DNA of 64,000 nucleotides, from NCBI GenBank assembly GCA_029876055.1, contig CM056875.1, forward strand, positions 2,170,001 to 2,234,000, in the 5' to 3' direction. The notes under the pieces are model-generated. The model had not been told where the DNA came from and did no database searches. It saw only the letters and a program-made list of their open reading frames with translations. Below are positions 1 through 9,630 of the stretch, piece by piece. Both the position numbers and the translations under genes were made by a program. The stretch comes from Madurella fahalii. Taxonomy: Eukaryota > Ascomycota > Sordariomycetes > Sordariales. How positions within the stretch are numbered: position 1 is the stretch's first letter; the number at the start of each line of letters is the position of its first letter.

Positions 1-2494
1 GTGGGAATCAGGAAATCATCCAACTTCTGAACAAGGCACTTGTAAACTCGAGACCAACGGACATCTAGTAAATTAGTACGTCATTAGGTAGTACCTATTG
101 GAAGGCTAAACGTCAATAAGTAAAACGTTTGTAGTCGGTCGACCACTACTAGTTTGGTTTGCTAGGACCGGCACAGAAGTTGCGGTGGACCGCGCTCGAC
201 CGTCAGTGCCCGAGTTTTGACGTGCTCCACGATTTCTTTGGCTAGACGTTGGTTGTCACTAAATTCAACTACGGTTGTATTGTGAAACACCGCACTCTAG
301 ATGTTGGAATAGTCACCACTCCTAGTGCAGTGCCCTTCTTGCAGCTAAGGTACCCTGACAAGCCACTCCGAAAGACGTTTTTTTCTGTCACGTGCGATGC
401 TTTCTAACATGAATCAAGAAGATGGGACACTAAGCACTTCATCGACCTGCCTTTTGAAGAGAAAAACTCACTCTTCTCTGATGACTTTCAAATCTTCAGA
501 CATAGAGATTCTATTTTTATTTCTAGCGGTCTTAGTGGCATTAGATTGCGGACTGGAGAATAAGCGGAACTAATATTATCCTTACCCCTGTGAGCATATG
601 GAATTAGGGGAGTTGTAAGCCGTATTCCGAGTGAAGAAGGTATCGGTGAGACATAACCGGATTCGTTAGCGTTAGATGTATGTGTCAAGGAAGCAACACC
701 ATGACCAGGACCCTTATTTCCCACTTCGGAATTTGGGGCAACATAATACCCGCTATCCTTTCGCTCCAGACATGCCGCTGCTTGCTCAACACATCCTCAT
801 TTCGGAGACTCCATATCTGTTTGCATATAAAATCCGTCCATGGTCTAGCCACTACGCCCTGAACCCTTACGTCCAACCCTTACGCCCCTGAAAGTCCACT
901 GCACACCACAACAATCCCTTCTTTATATATCCGTCGCCCATCATTTCATGTACTCACAGACGGCCGCTGGTTGGGCTGCTCCTTTCAACCCCACCAAGTC
1001 GGATGCTGTGCTCTCAATGCTGCGAGTGCGCCGCAGACGACCAAACAGATCTCCACCTTTATAGTTCTTCTTCCTCAGCTCCGTCGGCTGCTGCTGTTGA
1101 TTCTGCTGGATTTCCAGGGCGTTTGATTCCGGAACAACTCGGTGTGTCAAGACAAAGCACGACGAGCAAGGGCAGACTGATGAGCCGGTCATGATGGATG
1201 AGAGAGGCGGAAAGGCTACCTTAGTCAGATGCCTAGACTGTGGGAAGGAGATAATTGAGAGGTGTCTGCTTGGCACCTGAAGGGCGGATTGGTCTGTGAG
1301 AGAGGGGCGGGAGTGATAGACTGGGTGTAAGTAGGTGGACCTCCTTCGCCTTCAATCTGACTTCCTCGTAGGGTAACCGCACCACCTTGGAGTTGAAAGC
1401 AAACAAAGAAGTAGACGAAACTAAAAGGATTCCCACGCATCAGACGGACAAGCACTGCGTTATATATCACACCAACTCTAAGCCAGGCCTTACGCCAAGG
1501 CGCCGACCATCCACCCCTCTCGTTCAGTTGACCACTTCCAACGCTCGCTTCCCCCAATCCACACGCAGCAAAACCTCCCTATCGCTTCAGCCAAGGACGC
1601 CGCGTGATAACACCCGCCCTGACCGCATGGACAGGGCACGCCTCCATGCAAGCCTGCACGTTACACGACACTGAGACCCAAAACCCATAACCCGGAAGAC
1701 TGGTGCATACATTAACCATCACTTTCCTCCTGCATAAAAAAGACGCAGGGGAGATGAGCCGTCAACCAGGTATGCGCGTCCCGGTCCAGACCCAAACCAA
1801 GACAAGCGCGTGTAAGGGTGGAAGAGTGTAAGCGAACGCAATCTGGGTGAATGACACCGAACCGGAACTGAATTCCCAAAACTTCTCCCAATGATCGTAT
1901 CTGCGCGCCTCCCCCGCACCGCTAACGTCAAACGGAACCTTGGCTGAGTCTCACGCGTTCTAGACCACGCTTCGCTGCGTGAAGAGAGCTGCACCTGTCA
2001 GCTCCCAAGAAAATGGCGATAAGGATGCCCAGAAAGAGGTAAGGAAAGATTCGGACATCGTGACAGCCGTGCCGCTTGTTGGGTTGGGCGTGAAACATTT
2101 TGGGTGGACACACATTACCCATTGAGGCCTTCTTACAAGTCCCGTGCCATGTGCTCTATATGGCAGAATCCACCAGCCTGCCGCCATCCGCCGAACCCTG
2201 ACTCGATAGCAAGTGAGTAACACAATGCAAAGAATAAGACAGAATCGTGAACAAAACAAATCGATGCCATTTTGCCAATGGGGCAAAGTCTAAACTCACG
2301 CTTCTTTCTGGAGATACACAGACGCATTTCCCGCGCACCACGTGCACAGGATAAATGGATTGAATGTACACAAGCAGCAGATAAACAAGGGGGAAACCCG
2401 ACCATCTCCGCCCTACCACCAGTCTATTATCGTACCATGCTAAGTAAGAGAGAGAGAGAGCGAGAGCGAGCAAGTTAAGCAAGCAAGCGGGGCC
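1..2494. other. Gene-free left edge, including an anomalous first ~670 bases
   Basis: I find no convincing gene here. The short open frames have no recognisable motifs and no consistent exon structure. The first ~670 bases have unusual dinucleotide usage (TA above AT, AC+GT above CA+TG, CTAG frequent, GATC absent), treated as a separate finding. A GA-rich microsatellite lies at about 2447-2470, just downstream of the succinyl-CoA ligase stop. Confidence 0.5.
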
Positions 2495-4088
2495 TTAAAT
2501 GCCCAAGGTAAACTCAACGCCAACATCAATGTCACGAGCTGTTACCGATGAAAAGAAGGAAAGAAAGAGAAAAAAAGGTTAGTCATGTTGCTCCAGAAGG
2601 GGGATAAACAAGGGCAGGCCACGCACCCATCTTGACAACCTTGGAGAGCTGGACGGCCTTCTCGGCGGCGCTCTGCAGGTCGTCAATCGAGAAGATCTTC
2701 ATGCCCGAGTCGTTGATGAGCTGGTGCGCCTGCTCCATGTTGGTGCCCTGCAGGCGGGCAATGATGGGGATCTTGAGGTTGAGCGTCTTGACCGTGTTGA
2801 TGAGGCCGTGGGCGATGGCGTCGCAGCGCACAATGCCGCCAAAGATGTTGACAAAGATGGCCGTGACCTTGGGGTCGCTCGTGATAAGCTCAAAGGCCTC
2901 CTTGATGGCGGCCGGGGTGGCGCCGCCGCCGACGTCGAGGAAGTTGGCGGGCTGGCCGCCGTTGAGCTTGATGATGTCCATGGTCGCCATGGCGAGGCCG
3001 GCGCCGTTGACCAGGCAGCCAATGTCGCCGTCCAGCTTGATGAAGTTGAGGCCGGCCTCGGCGGCGCGCACCTCCTCGGGGTCCTCCTGGGTCGTGTCGC
3101 GCCACTCAAACACGTCCTTTTGCCGGAACTCGGCGTTGTCGTCGAAGCCGAACTTGGCGTCCATGCACATGACTTTGTGGTCCGACGTCTCGGACAGCGG
3201 GTTGATCTCGATCTGGGTCGCGTCCTTCTCGAGGAAGATCTTGTACAGCTTCTGGATGGTGTCCTTGGCATCCTCGACGCACTGTTCGCTGAAGCCGAGC
3301 TTGGTAGCGATGCCGCGCGCAATCTCGTCCGTGACGCCGACGTTGATGTCGATGTAGGTGGTCGTGATTGCGTCGGGGTTCTCCTTGGCCACGCCCTCAA
3401 TGTCCATGCCGCCCTGCGACGACGAGACGATGACGGGGCTCTGCGAGGCGCGGTCCATGAGCACGGCGAGGTAGAACTCGCGGCGGGCAAACTTGCGCTC
3501 GCAGATGTAGACGGCGTTGCAGAGGCGGCCGCCAGCGCCCGTCTGCTTGGTGACGAGCTTGTGGCCGATCATCTGCTCGGCGAACATCTTGGCCTCGGTG
3601 GGCGAGTAGATGACGCGCACGCCGCCCTTGAGGCCGTTGTCGAAGGTGCCCTTGCCGCGGCCGCCGGCGAGCACCTGCGCCTTGATGACCATATCGTCGG
3701 TGCCGATCAGCTTTGCGACCGCCTCGGCCTCGGCGGCCGTCTTCGCAACAGCGCCCTTGGGGACGTCAATGCCATACTGTTTGATGGGCGGATCGGCCGG
3801 GGGTTAGCGAGGAGGCGTCTTTTTTTTTTTTGGGTTTGCGCGATAAGGAGTGGGCGGAATGCTGTTTCATTCTCACCTTGCGGAGGAGGTCAGCCGAGAG
3901 GTACTCGTGGATGCTCAGTGCTCTCCTTTGTTGGGCGATGCTGGGGAGTCTGACGGAGGGAGAAATCTGCGGGTTGGCACCAACGTCAGTTTCAGGATAA
4001 GCTTTCTTTCCCGGTTGAGGAGGGCAATTCGAACCCTGGGCGCAGCAAGGGCCGAAGCCAATGCGCGATTGCGACCGAGCTTGAACAT
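2495..4088 (-). CDS. LSC2: Succinate--CoA ligase beta subunit, mitochondrial (four exons)
   Basis: This is the beta subunit of the TCA-cycle enzyme that interconverts succinyl-CoA and succinate with nucleotide formation in the mitochondrial matrix. Proposed exons are 4088-4035, 3966-3877, 3776-2627 and 2538-2495, giving 445 residues, the usual family length. Exon 1 and the start of exon 2 encode an Arg-rich, acid-poor presequence, followed by the mature-start motif LSIHEYLSADLLRKYGI. The ATP-grasp part (QVLAGGRGKG, SSQGGMDIE) precedes the CoA-ligase part (GCLVNGAGLAMATMD, NIFGGIVRCD). The last exon is only 44 nt and encodes the conserved end RDIDVGVEFTLGI; reading straight on from exon 3 meets a stop at 2583 inside the 88-nt intron, so simple ORF calls miss the true end. 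The first intron uses the weaker donor GTTCGA, so that junction is the least certain. The gene shows no damage. Confidence 0.93.
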
Positions 4089-4837
4089 CGTGAACGGGGT
4101 CTGGTCTCGGGGATCGGGCGCCAAATATATCCCACGGATGGTGGTCAAAAAAAGAGTTGGGACGTTGGCAGAGAAGACGACCCTAGCAGAGCGCTTTTGG
4201 GAAATGACGCTGGAGGCCCAGGTGCTCGGTGCCGCGCTTTGCTGCGGTTGGGAGCTCTGGCTGCGGGTGCATCCGAGCCAATGGGCTTCTCTCAATCCTG
4301 GATTTTGTCACCCGTTCTCTGCTGCCAGAGCTTGTCGGCATTTAAGCTCGGCCTTGATGCGAGTTCCAAGATTGGCCATTACTTTATTCACTCCAGTTTG
4401 ATGGGTGAGGGCGCCTTTTTATTTTTTATTTTTTCCTCTCCCTCGTTGTCTTGGGTTACAAAGCAAGTACATCCATCGCCTGAGCAAGCACATGCATTGG
4501 TGCTGCGTATAGTGGCACGCCGCATTCTGGAATGGTTCTGGACTGCTCATGTCAAATGTTACAAGGTTGCGCTGAGGGGCTGCACCGCCACAGATGTTGA
4601 AGCCACTGAACACCATTTGGGACGTGGCCGTGCTCATCTGCATATTCCTTCTCGCCCAGCACAAGGGTTATTTAGTCAACATGGGACAATACAAGGAAGA
4701 TTAGCATTGTCCCTGCACCAAGGATGACAACACTTTTCAAAGCGATCTATAGAATTTTTTTATTTCTTTGGAAGTTTTATAACTTCCAGTGTTTACCACA
4801 TACACCATGCTTTTAAAAACCAAAGTACTAATGTATA
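4089..4837. other. Upstream region of LSC2
   Basis: About 750 bases lie between the succinyl-CoA ligase start codon and the left end of the transposon. They should contain the minus-strand promoter of that gene. I see no gene and no diagnostic site. A T-rich stretch lies at about 4416-4440. Confidence 0.5.
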
Positions 4838-4846
4838 ACGTGTTTT

Positions 4847-4948
4847 ATAAGCGAGCGGTACATATAAGCGAGCGGTACATATAAGCGAGCGGTACATATA
4901 AGCGAGCGGTACATATAAGTGAGCGGTACATATAAGCGAGCGGTATAC
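4847..4948 (+). repeat. Left terminal repeat: six tandem 17-bp units
   Basis: Six head-to-tail copies of ATAAGCGAGCGGTACAT lie just inside the left transposon end. Copy 5 has one substitution (AAGTGAG) and copy 6 diverges at its end (GGTATAC). The same unit is present in only two copies, inverted, at the right end. Such subterminal arrays are commonly transposase-binding sites. Confidence 0.95.
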
Positions 4949-4959
4949 TTTCTTGGCAA

Positions 4960-7097
4960 AACATGACCTTCCAACTTCTCCTACTAATTCTACTACCATT
5001 TCGCAATAGATTCCTCCTTAGTCGAATCCAGGATTATTTTAGCCCTCAAGGCTATACAAGATGATCCAAAACTTAGTCTTCGAAAGGCAGCTGCGATCTA
5101 TAACGTACCACCAATGACCCTGTCTGCCCGACGTAACGGACGGCCTACACGACGCGATACCCCAGCTAATTCACGAAAACTTATAGATCTAGAGGAGTAT
5201 ACGATTATTCAGTATATAACTGAGCTCTATACATGCGCATTCCCTCCTCAGCTTCGTTTTATAGAAGATATGGCCAACCGACTGCTATGCGAACGTGACG
5301 CGCCCCCTATCAACAAGCTCTGAGCTTACAACTTTGTCAAACGCTAACTAGAACTCCGGACGCGTTTTATATATAGATACGACTACTAGAGAGCCAAATA
5401 CGAAGATCCGAAGATTATTCGTAAATGGTTTACACTTGTATATAATACTAAAGCTAAATACAGTATCCTTGATAAATATATATATAACTTTGATAAAACC
5501 GGGTTCATAATAAATATAATTACTACTAGTATAGTTATAACTACCTCCGATAGCTATAGGAAAGCCAAAAAAGTCTAGCCTAGTAATCGTAAGTGGGTTA
5601 CAGTTATCCAAAGAATAAATGCTCAAGGCTAGGCTATCCCACTATTTATCCTTTTAAAGGGAAAATATTACCAAAAAAGCTAGTATCGAGATTATAGTCT
5701 TCCAGTTACCTAGTATATCAGAACAACCGATAACAGCTGGACTACCAATAAGAAAGGCCTAGATTAGATCTGGTACTTCGATTTTTATATAGTATCTCAG
5801 ATAAAAGGGAAAGACTGGCTCTTAATCCTCGACAGCCACGAGAGCCACCACTCCGACCAATTCGAAATCTATTACTAGGAGCACAATATCATCATACTTT
5901 ATATACCTCCATACTCCTCGCATCTAGTCCAACCATTAGATATTAGTTGTTTTAGACCATTGAAGAGGGCTTACGGCTACCAAATCGAGGAACTTATACA
6001 TATATATATCACACATATCACCAAATTAGAATTCCTTTATACGTTCAGAGCAGCGTTTTTTACTTCTTTTACCGAGAAGAATATCTAAAGAGCCTTTGCC
6101 GGAGCAGGTCTTATACCGTACGATCTAGAAAGGGTCATTTCCAAGATAGATATACATCTCTGAACCCCAACTCCACCAATCTCGCAGCCAGGTACGGCAC
6201 TACCTTAGCAATCTCAAACACCACAAAACACCCGAGAAGTCACCTCACAGAAAGACCTTATCAAAGGCCGGATATCCAACTACCAAGGCAGTTCTCCGAC
6301 ACTTATACTAGCTGCTATAGACCAACTAGCCAAAGGTACGATAGCTGTAATACTGTAAGAGGGCGCGCAGTAAACTGTCAAAAGGATCGGGTGCCAAAGG
6401 ATCACAGGATCTAGTGCGGGAGCCAAACCCATGTACTCTATTGAGCTAAGGAAGACTGGCAGCCAACTGCGCCACTGTACGGACGTCATCCTGTACGTGT
6501 ATCTCGTCTATAAAAGGAGCCAACTCTCCAGCGAAGAACAACGAACACGAGGAACACAATCAACTCGAGATACAACACAATCAAGAAAAGACACAAAAAT
6601 CCTCAACTGTCATTTTCCCAAGATTCAGAGGTGCCGTGTTTCCGACATAAACCACTCTGCCAATGAACCAAAAGATCCGCCAGTTCAATCACTCCGTGAT
6701 TGAACGCTGCGCACCACTTGCTTATATCACGTACCCGGGGCTGCGCCCTCAGCCGGTCCCGTGACAAATACACGAAGTGGCCCTTTTACATATAGAGGTC
6801 TCGGCACTACGAAAGGCCAATAAGAAGCTTAGTAAGCGACGGAGAGCTAAAAAAACACGTATACGGCTTAGAGGGTCTCTTACCGTACAAGAAGCACAGG
6901 ATCTACTAGATCAAAAGGCTGTAGGTGAGCAGGTAATCCATGAAAGACTCCAAAATGGTGGTAGTGCAGGGGGGTCTAGTACGAAGATTCGGTGCTGTAG
7001 TCTGTACGGCAAGCCTGGCCATAATGCACGTACGTATCAGGAGGCTGGAGAATCGTCTGATTCATCTATTTCTAGTTCAGTTATTGTTATTTCCTAG
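4960..7097 (+). pseudogene. Fot1/pogo transposase (RIP-damaged, interrupted by an LTR)
   Basis: Pieces of a fungal pogo-like transposase of about 540 residues can be read in order. First comes an N-terminal helix-turn-helix part (AAAIYNVPP, GRPTRRDTPANSRKL, about 5060-5330). Next is the DDE core with LILDSHESHHSDQFE and a following PPYSSHLVQPLD block at about 5820-5960. Then comes GAGLIPYDLERVISK, then AAIDQLAKGT just before the LTR, and finally a coiled basic tail after it (VSALRKANKKLSKRRRAKK). The tail ends in a degenerate zinc knuckle (LYGKPGHNARTY) in which ligand cysteines appear as tyrosine. Numerous TAG/TAA/TGA codons interrupt the frame. It cannot encode an active transposase. Confidence 0.88.
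6354..6766. mobile_element. Solo LTR (413 bp) with 5-bp target duplication
   Basis: The insert begins TGTAAGAGGG, ends CCCGTGACA (TG...CA termini) and is flanked by AATAC at 6349-6353 and AATAC at 6767-6771, a perfect 5-bp target-site duplication. Removing it plus one AATAC restores the transposase reading frame exactly (AVI joined to HEVALL). Inside is a TATA-like CTATAAAAGG at about 6510, suitable as an LTR promoter on the + strand. No internal retrotransposon genes remain, so this is a solo LTR, presumably left by recombination between two LTRs. It has few of the AT-rich changes seen in the host transposon, suggesting that it arrived later. Confidence 0.9.
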
Positions 7098-7141
7098 TGG
7101 TTGTATTGTAATTTAGGATAGTTGTGGGTAGATGGTGGAAA

Positions 7142-7175
7142 GTGTACCGCTCGCTTATATGTACCGCTCGCTTAT
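7142..7175 (-). repeat. Right terminal repeat: two inverted 17-bp units
   Basis: Two tandem copies of the same 17-bp unit found at the left end are present here in inverted orientation (GTACCGCTCGCTTATAT pattern), directly followed by ACACGT and the flanking TA. This defines the right end of the Fot1/pogo element. Confidence 0.93.
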
Positions 7176-7326
7176 AAGACACGTTATGCTAATCACCCTT
7201 CTATTAGAAAGCCTGAAGACATTTAGAATTAGAGTATACGGATAAAACGAGTCTAGTTTAGGTGTTTAATAAACGACAAGAAGTGCTGAGGATCTTGGAC
7301 CTCTTGCGTCAACTACAGCGTTCCAG

Positions 7327-9263
7327 CTATTCGAGGTACTGGTAACACCTCTGAAGCGGCTCGACCACTCTTTCCATCATCAGCTTTCTCCAAGATCTGT
7401 CACTGGGCAGCGTCCTGCACCCCGCCAAACACCACTCGACGGCGTCGGTGTAGTCGGCGCCGGCCTCGTCATTCACCTCCTTGAGCCACTCCAGCGCGGC
7501 AATCAAGGACAGGCCCGCGCGCACCTGGTCATCGACTACGCCGCTCGGCAACATAAGCCAGGTCGGATGGTGCTCGATCGCATGTCCGAAACATAATTCC
7601 AGCAGCAAGATCCCTAGAGACGCGATCCCTGCCACGTCGTGCCCGTGTGTAGCAGGGCTACTCGGGGAAGCTTCCTGTCGGAACCGGCTGACAATGAACG
7701 GCGACTCTACAACCGGGGTTGAGCTGGGCAAAGAGGTGAAGAGATAGACGTTGCGCTTGTCCCAGGGTGTCTGCTGCCAGGCGGTATCCTTGAGTTGGAC
7801 GAAAGAAGATGCTAGCGTCAGCGAGAGACGATAGCGTTGGCGGCGGGTAAGGGTCTGTTTTAATTCGCCGAGAAGGAGCTATGAGAGGTTGATATGGGGC
7901 TGCACAGGAGGGGTGATCGGATGATCGAGGTGGATGGCGAAGCGGATTTCAGATTCCTTTGGGGCGAGGTATCCTAAGGGAATTACAGTCGATTTGGCAG
8001 CAGACGGCACGCCTTCTGCGTCCAGAGCCTCGCAGAGATCAGTAAGCAGTGTCTCGTCCGGTGTTGGAATAGTGTTTGGGAGCCGCATTGTCACTGCCGT
8101 TGATTCCTTGGTGAGAACCGTGAGGGTTCGGGTCCTATAGCAATTGTTAGTAGTGAAGGGGGACTGCTTAAACATAGAGAGGGTCCCCCGTACATTGTTT
8201 GCGCTACAGGGGGGCTCGATGGAGCCGCGATGTGTACTTTTTTCCTCGCCTTGCCGATTCGCGGCAGAGCAGCCTTTCCAGGAGCGTTCATGCGATGCTG
8301 AGGAGTGGATATCGATACCGAGGCGCTAAGCTCTGCCTCGTTGATACTACTACCCACCTGCTGAGCAACCGCCGTTTCTTGAGGCAGCTGGTCCAGTATC
8401 TTCAACGTGACTGAGCACGTCGACCACGCGTTCTTCTTGTCCACCCCCTGGGTCCCCGCTTCGAGACGCAAGTGGAAATCCCTATCCGACGGCGCCCTGT
8501 GTTGTAGTATCAGATGAGCGCAGTGATGGTCTCGGCAACTGCAATTCCAGGCCTCAAGTAGAGCCCTGTACAATTTATCAGCGCTGTACCAGAACTTGCT
8601 CATTGCCGTGCTTGCCGGTTTTGAAGTGGTTGAGAGCTGTTTCTGCCGCACTTCCTCCAGCTCCGAGACGACGTCGCTTGACGCCATCAGTTTCTCAAGC
8701 CGGTCGTTGTATGTTTGAAGCTCTGTGAACAGACGTGTCCGTGTCCGCTCTCCCATGCTGAACTTAACCCGGAAGACCTGGTAGCTCCGGTTTGACTGGT
8801 CAAACGGCCGCCGAAACCGCGAAGTTGCGGGGACTCTTGCCCTACGGCTTCCATCCTTGCTGACGTTTGTCTGAACTGCATCGCTGTCGACGGCCAATTC
8901 TTTGTTGAGTTCCTGCATGACACGCTGCATCTCGGCCAGAATCTCCAAATACAAGCCATATGAGTCCTGCAACCTGGCCTCCAGTCCTTTCTGGATTTCC
9001 GGGTCATTCCACGCCGAACCGCGGGGATCGCTGATGAGACGTTGTAATTGAGCGTCATCGGGAACCAGAGGAAGCAACAGCCGCTTCAGATTCCGGACGA
9101 AGCTTAACCGATGGAACTTGAGCTCGTTACTGCTCCGCTGGTACTCAAGTCGGATCTCGTACCAAAAACCCATCATCCTCGCCACGTCGCGATATTGTTC
9201 CAGTGCCCAAATGGCGACTGGGAAGGCGCCGAGGACGAGCCCGGCCACCTCGACGCCGGACAT
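7327..9263 (-). pseudogene. DUF7580-family protein with one in-frame stop
   Basis: This fungal gene belongs to a large family of unknown function (DUF7580 type). Exon 1 is 9263-8194, the 59-nt intron 8193-8135 has GTACGG, CTAAC and TAG, and exon 2 is 8134-7327, giving 625 codons. The N-terminus (MSGVEVAGLVLGAFPVAIWALEQY) and the C-terminal block (LTRRQRYRLSLTLASSF, GILLLELCFGHAIE, DAVEWCL) are family hallmarks. A TAG at 7879-7881 lies in frame at NLS-stop-LLLGELKQ, where the family continues without a break. A CAG-to-TAG change would explain it. Removing the stop as an intron would need a donor that also deletes conserved sequence, so a nonsense mutation or read-through is more likely. It is divergent from the acuF-like gene, with 367 bases between the starts. 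Confidence 0.75.
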
Positions 9264-9630
9264 CTTTGCAATGTATGGGCGACTCCGACACGGACGCGGG
9301 CTGAGAGATTGAGAAAAAGTAAGGTAATGTAGGCTCAGTAAGGTAGCAGAATACTCGGCTTTTCCGCCATAGCCACCCCCTCACTCGATGACCAACCACG
9401 GCGTCTCAGGTATTGTACAGGTACCTCACCGTGAAAGGTTTTCACATGATGCAAGGTCAGAGCCTTGTCCCATTTTTGTTCAGGTACATGACAGGGATCG
9501 TAAGACGAACCCCTCGCTACTATATGCCGCGCACCGATCATTGCACGTGTATGAATTACCTGCCTACCGTCCGGTAACATATCTGGCGCCCACACGCAGG
9601 TGTCGATTTTGGACTCCCCCGTCTCCCGGC
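9264..9630. promoter_or_regulatory. Shared divergent promoter region (DUF7580 / acuF-like pair)
   Basis: These 367 bases separate two divergent start codons and must hold both promoters. I see no gene and no motif that I can name with confidence. Confidence 0.5.

Larger units (their letters stand above)
4838..7184 (+). mobile_element. Degenerate Fot1/pogo-type (Tc1/mariner) DNA transposon carrying a nested LTR
   Basis: The ends are inverted repeats that begin ACGTGT and continue into units of TATAAGCGAGCGGTACA, and TA dinucleotides flank both ends (4836-4837 and 7185-7186), as expected for TA target duplication. Inside is a decayed transposase of the CENP-B/HTH plus DDE type. Removing the nested LTR and one target copy leaves about 1.93 kb, the size of known Fot1 elements. 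The interior is AT-rich with many in-frame stops, consistent with RIP. The element sits about 140 bases from the DUF7580 stop codon. Confidence 0.9.

Noticed and set aside
2724..3953. 409-codon open frame on the + strand
   Set aside because: It is antisense to succinyl-CoA ligase exons 2-3; its Leu/Val/Asp/Gly-rich composition is the shadow of a GC-rich coding strand.
7870..7990. Intron that would remove the TAG in the DUF7580 gene
   Set aside because: An acceptor-like CTCATAG ends exactly at the stop, but the nearest GT gives only 27 nt, and a farther donor would delete residues that the family conserves.
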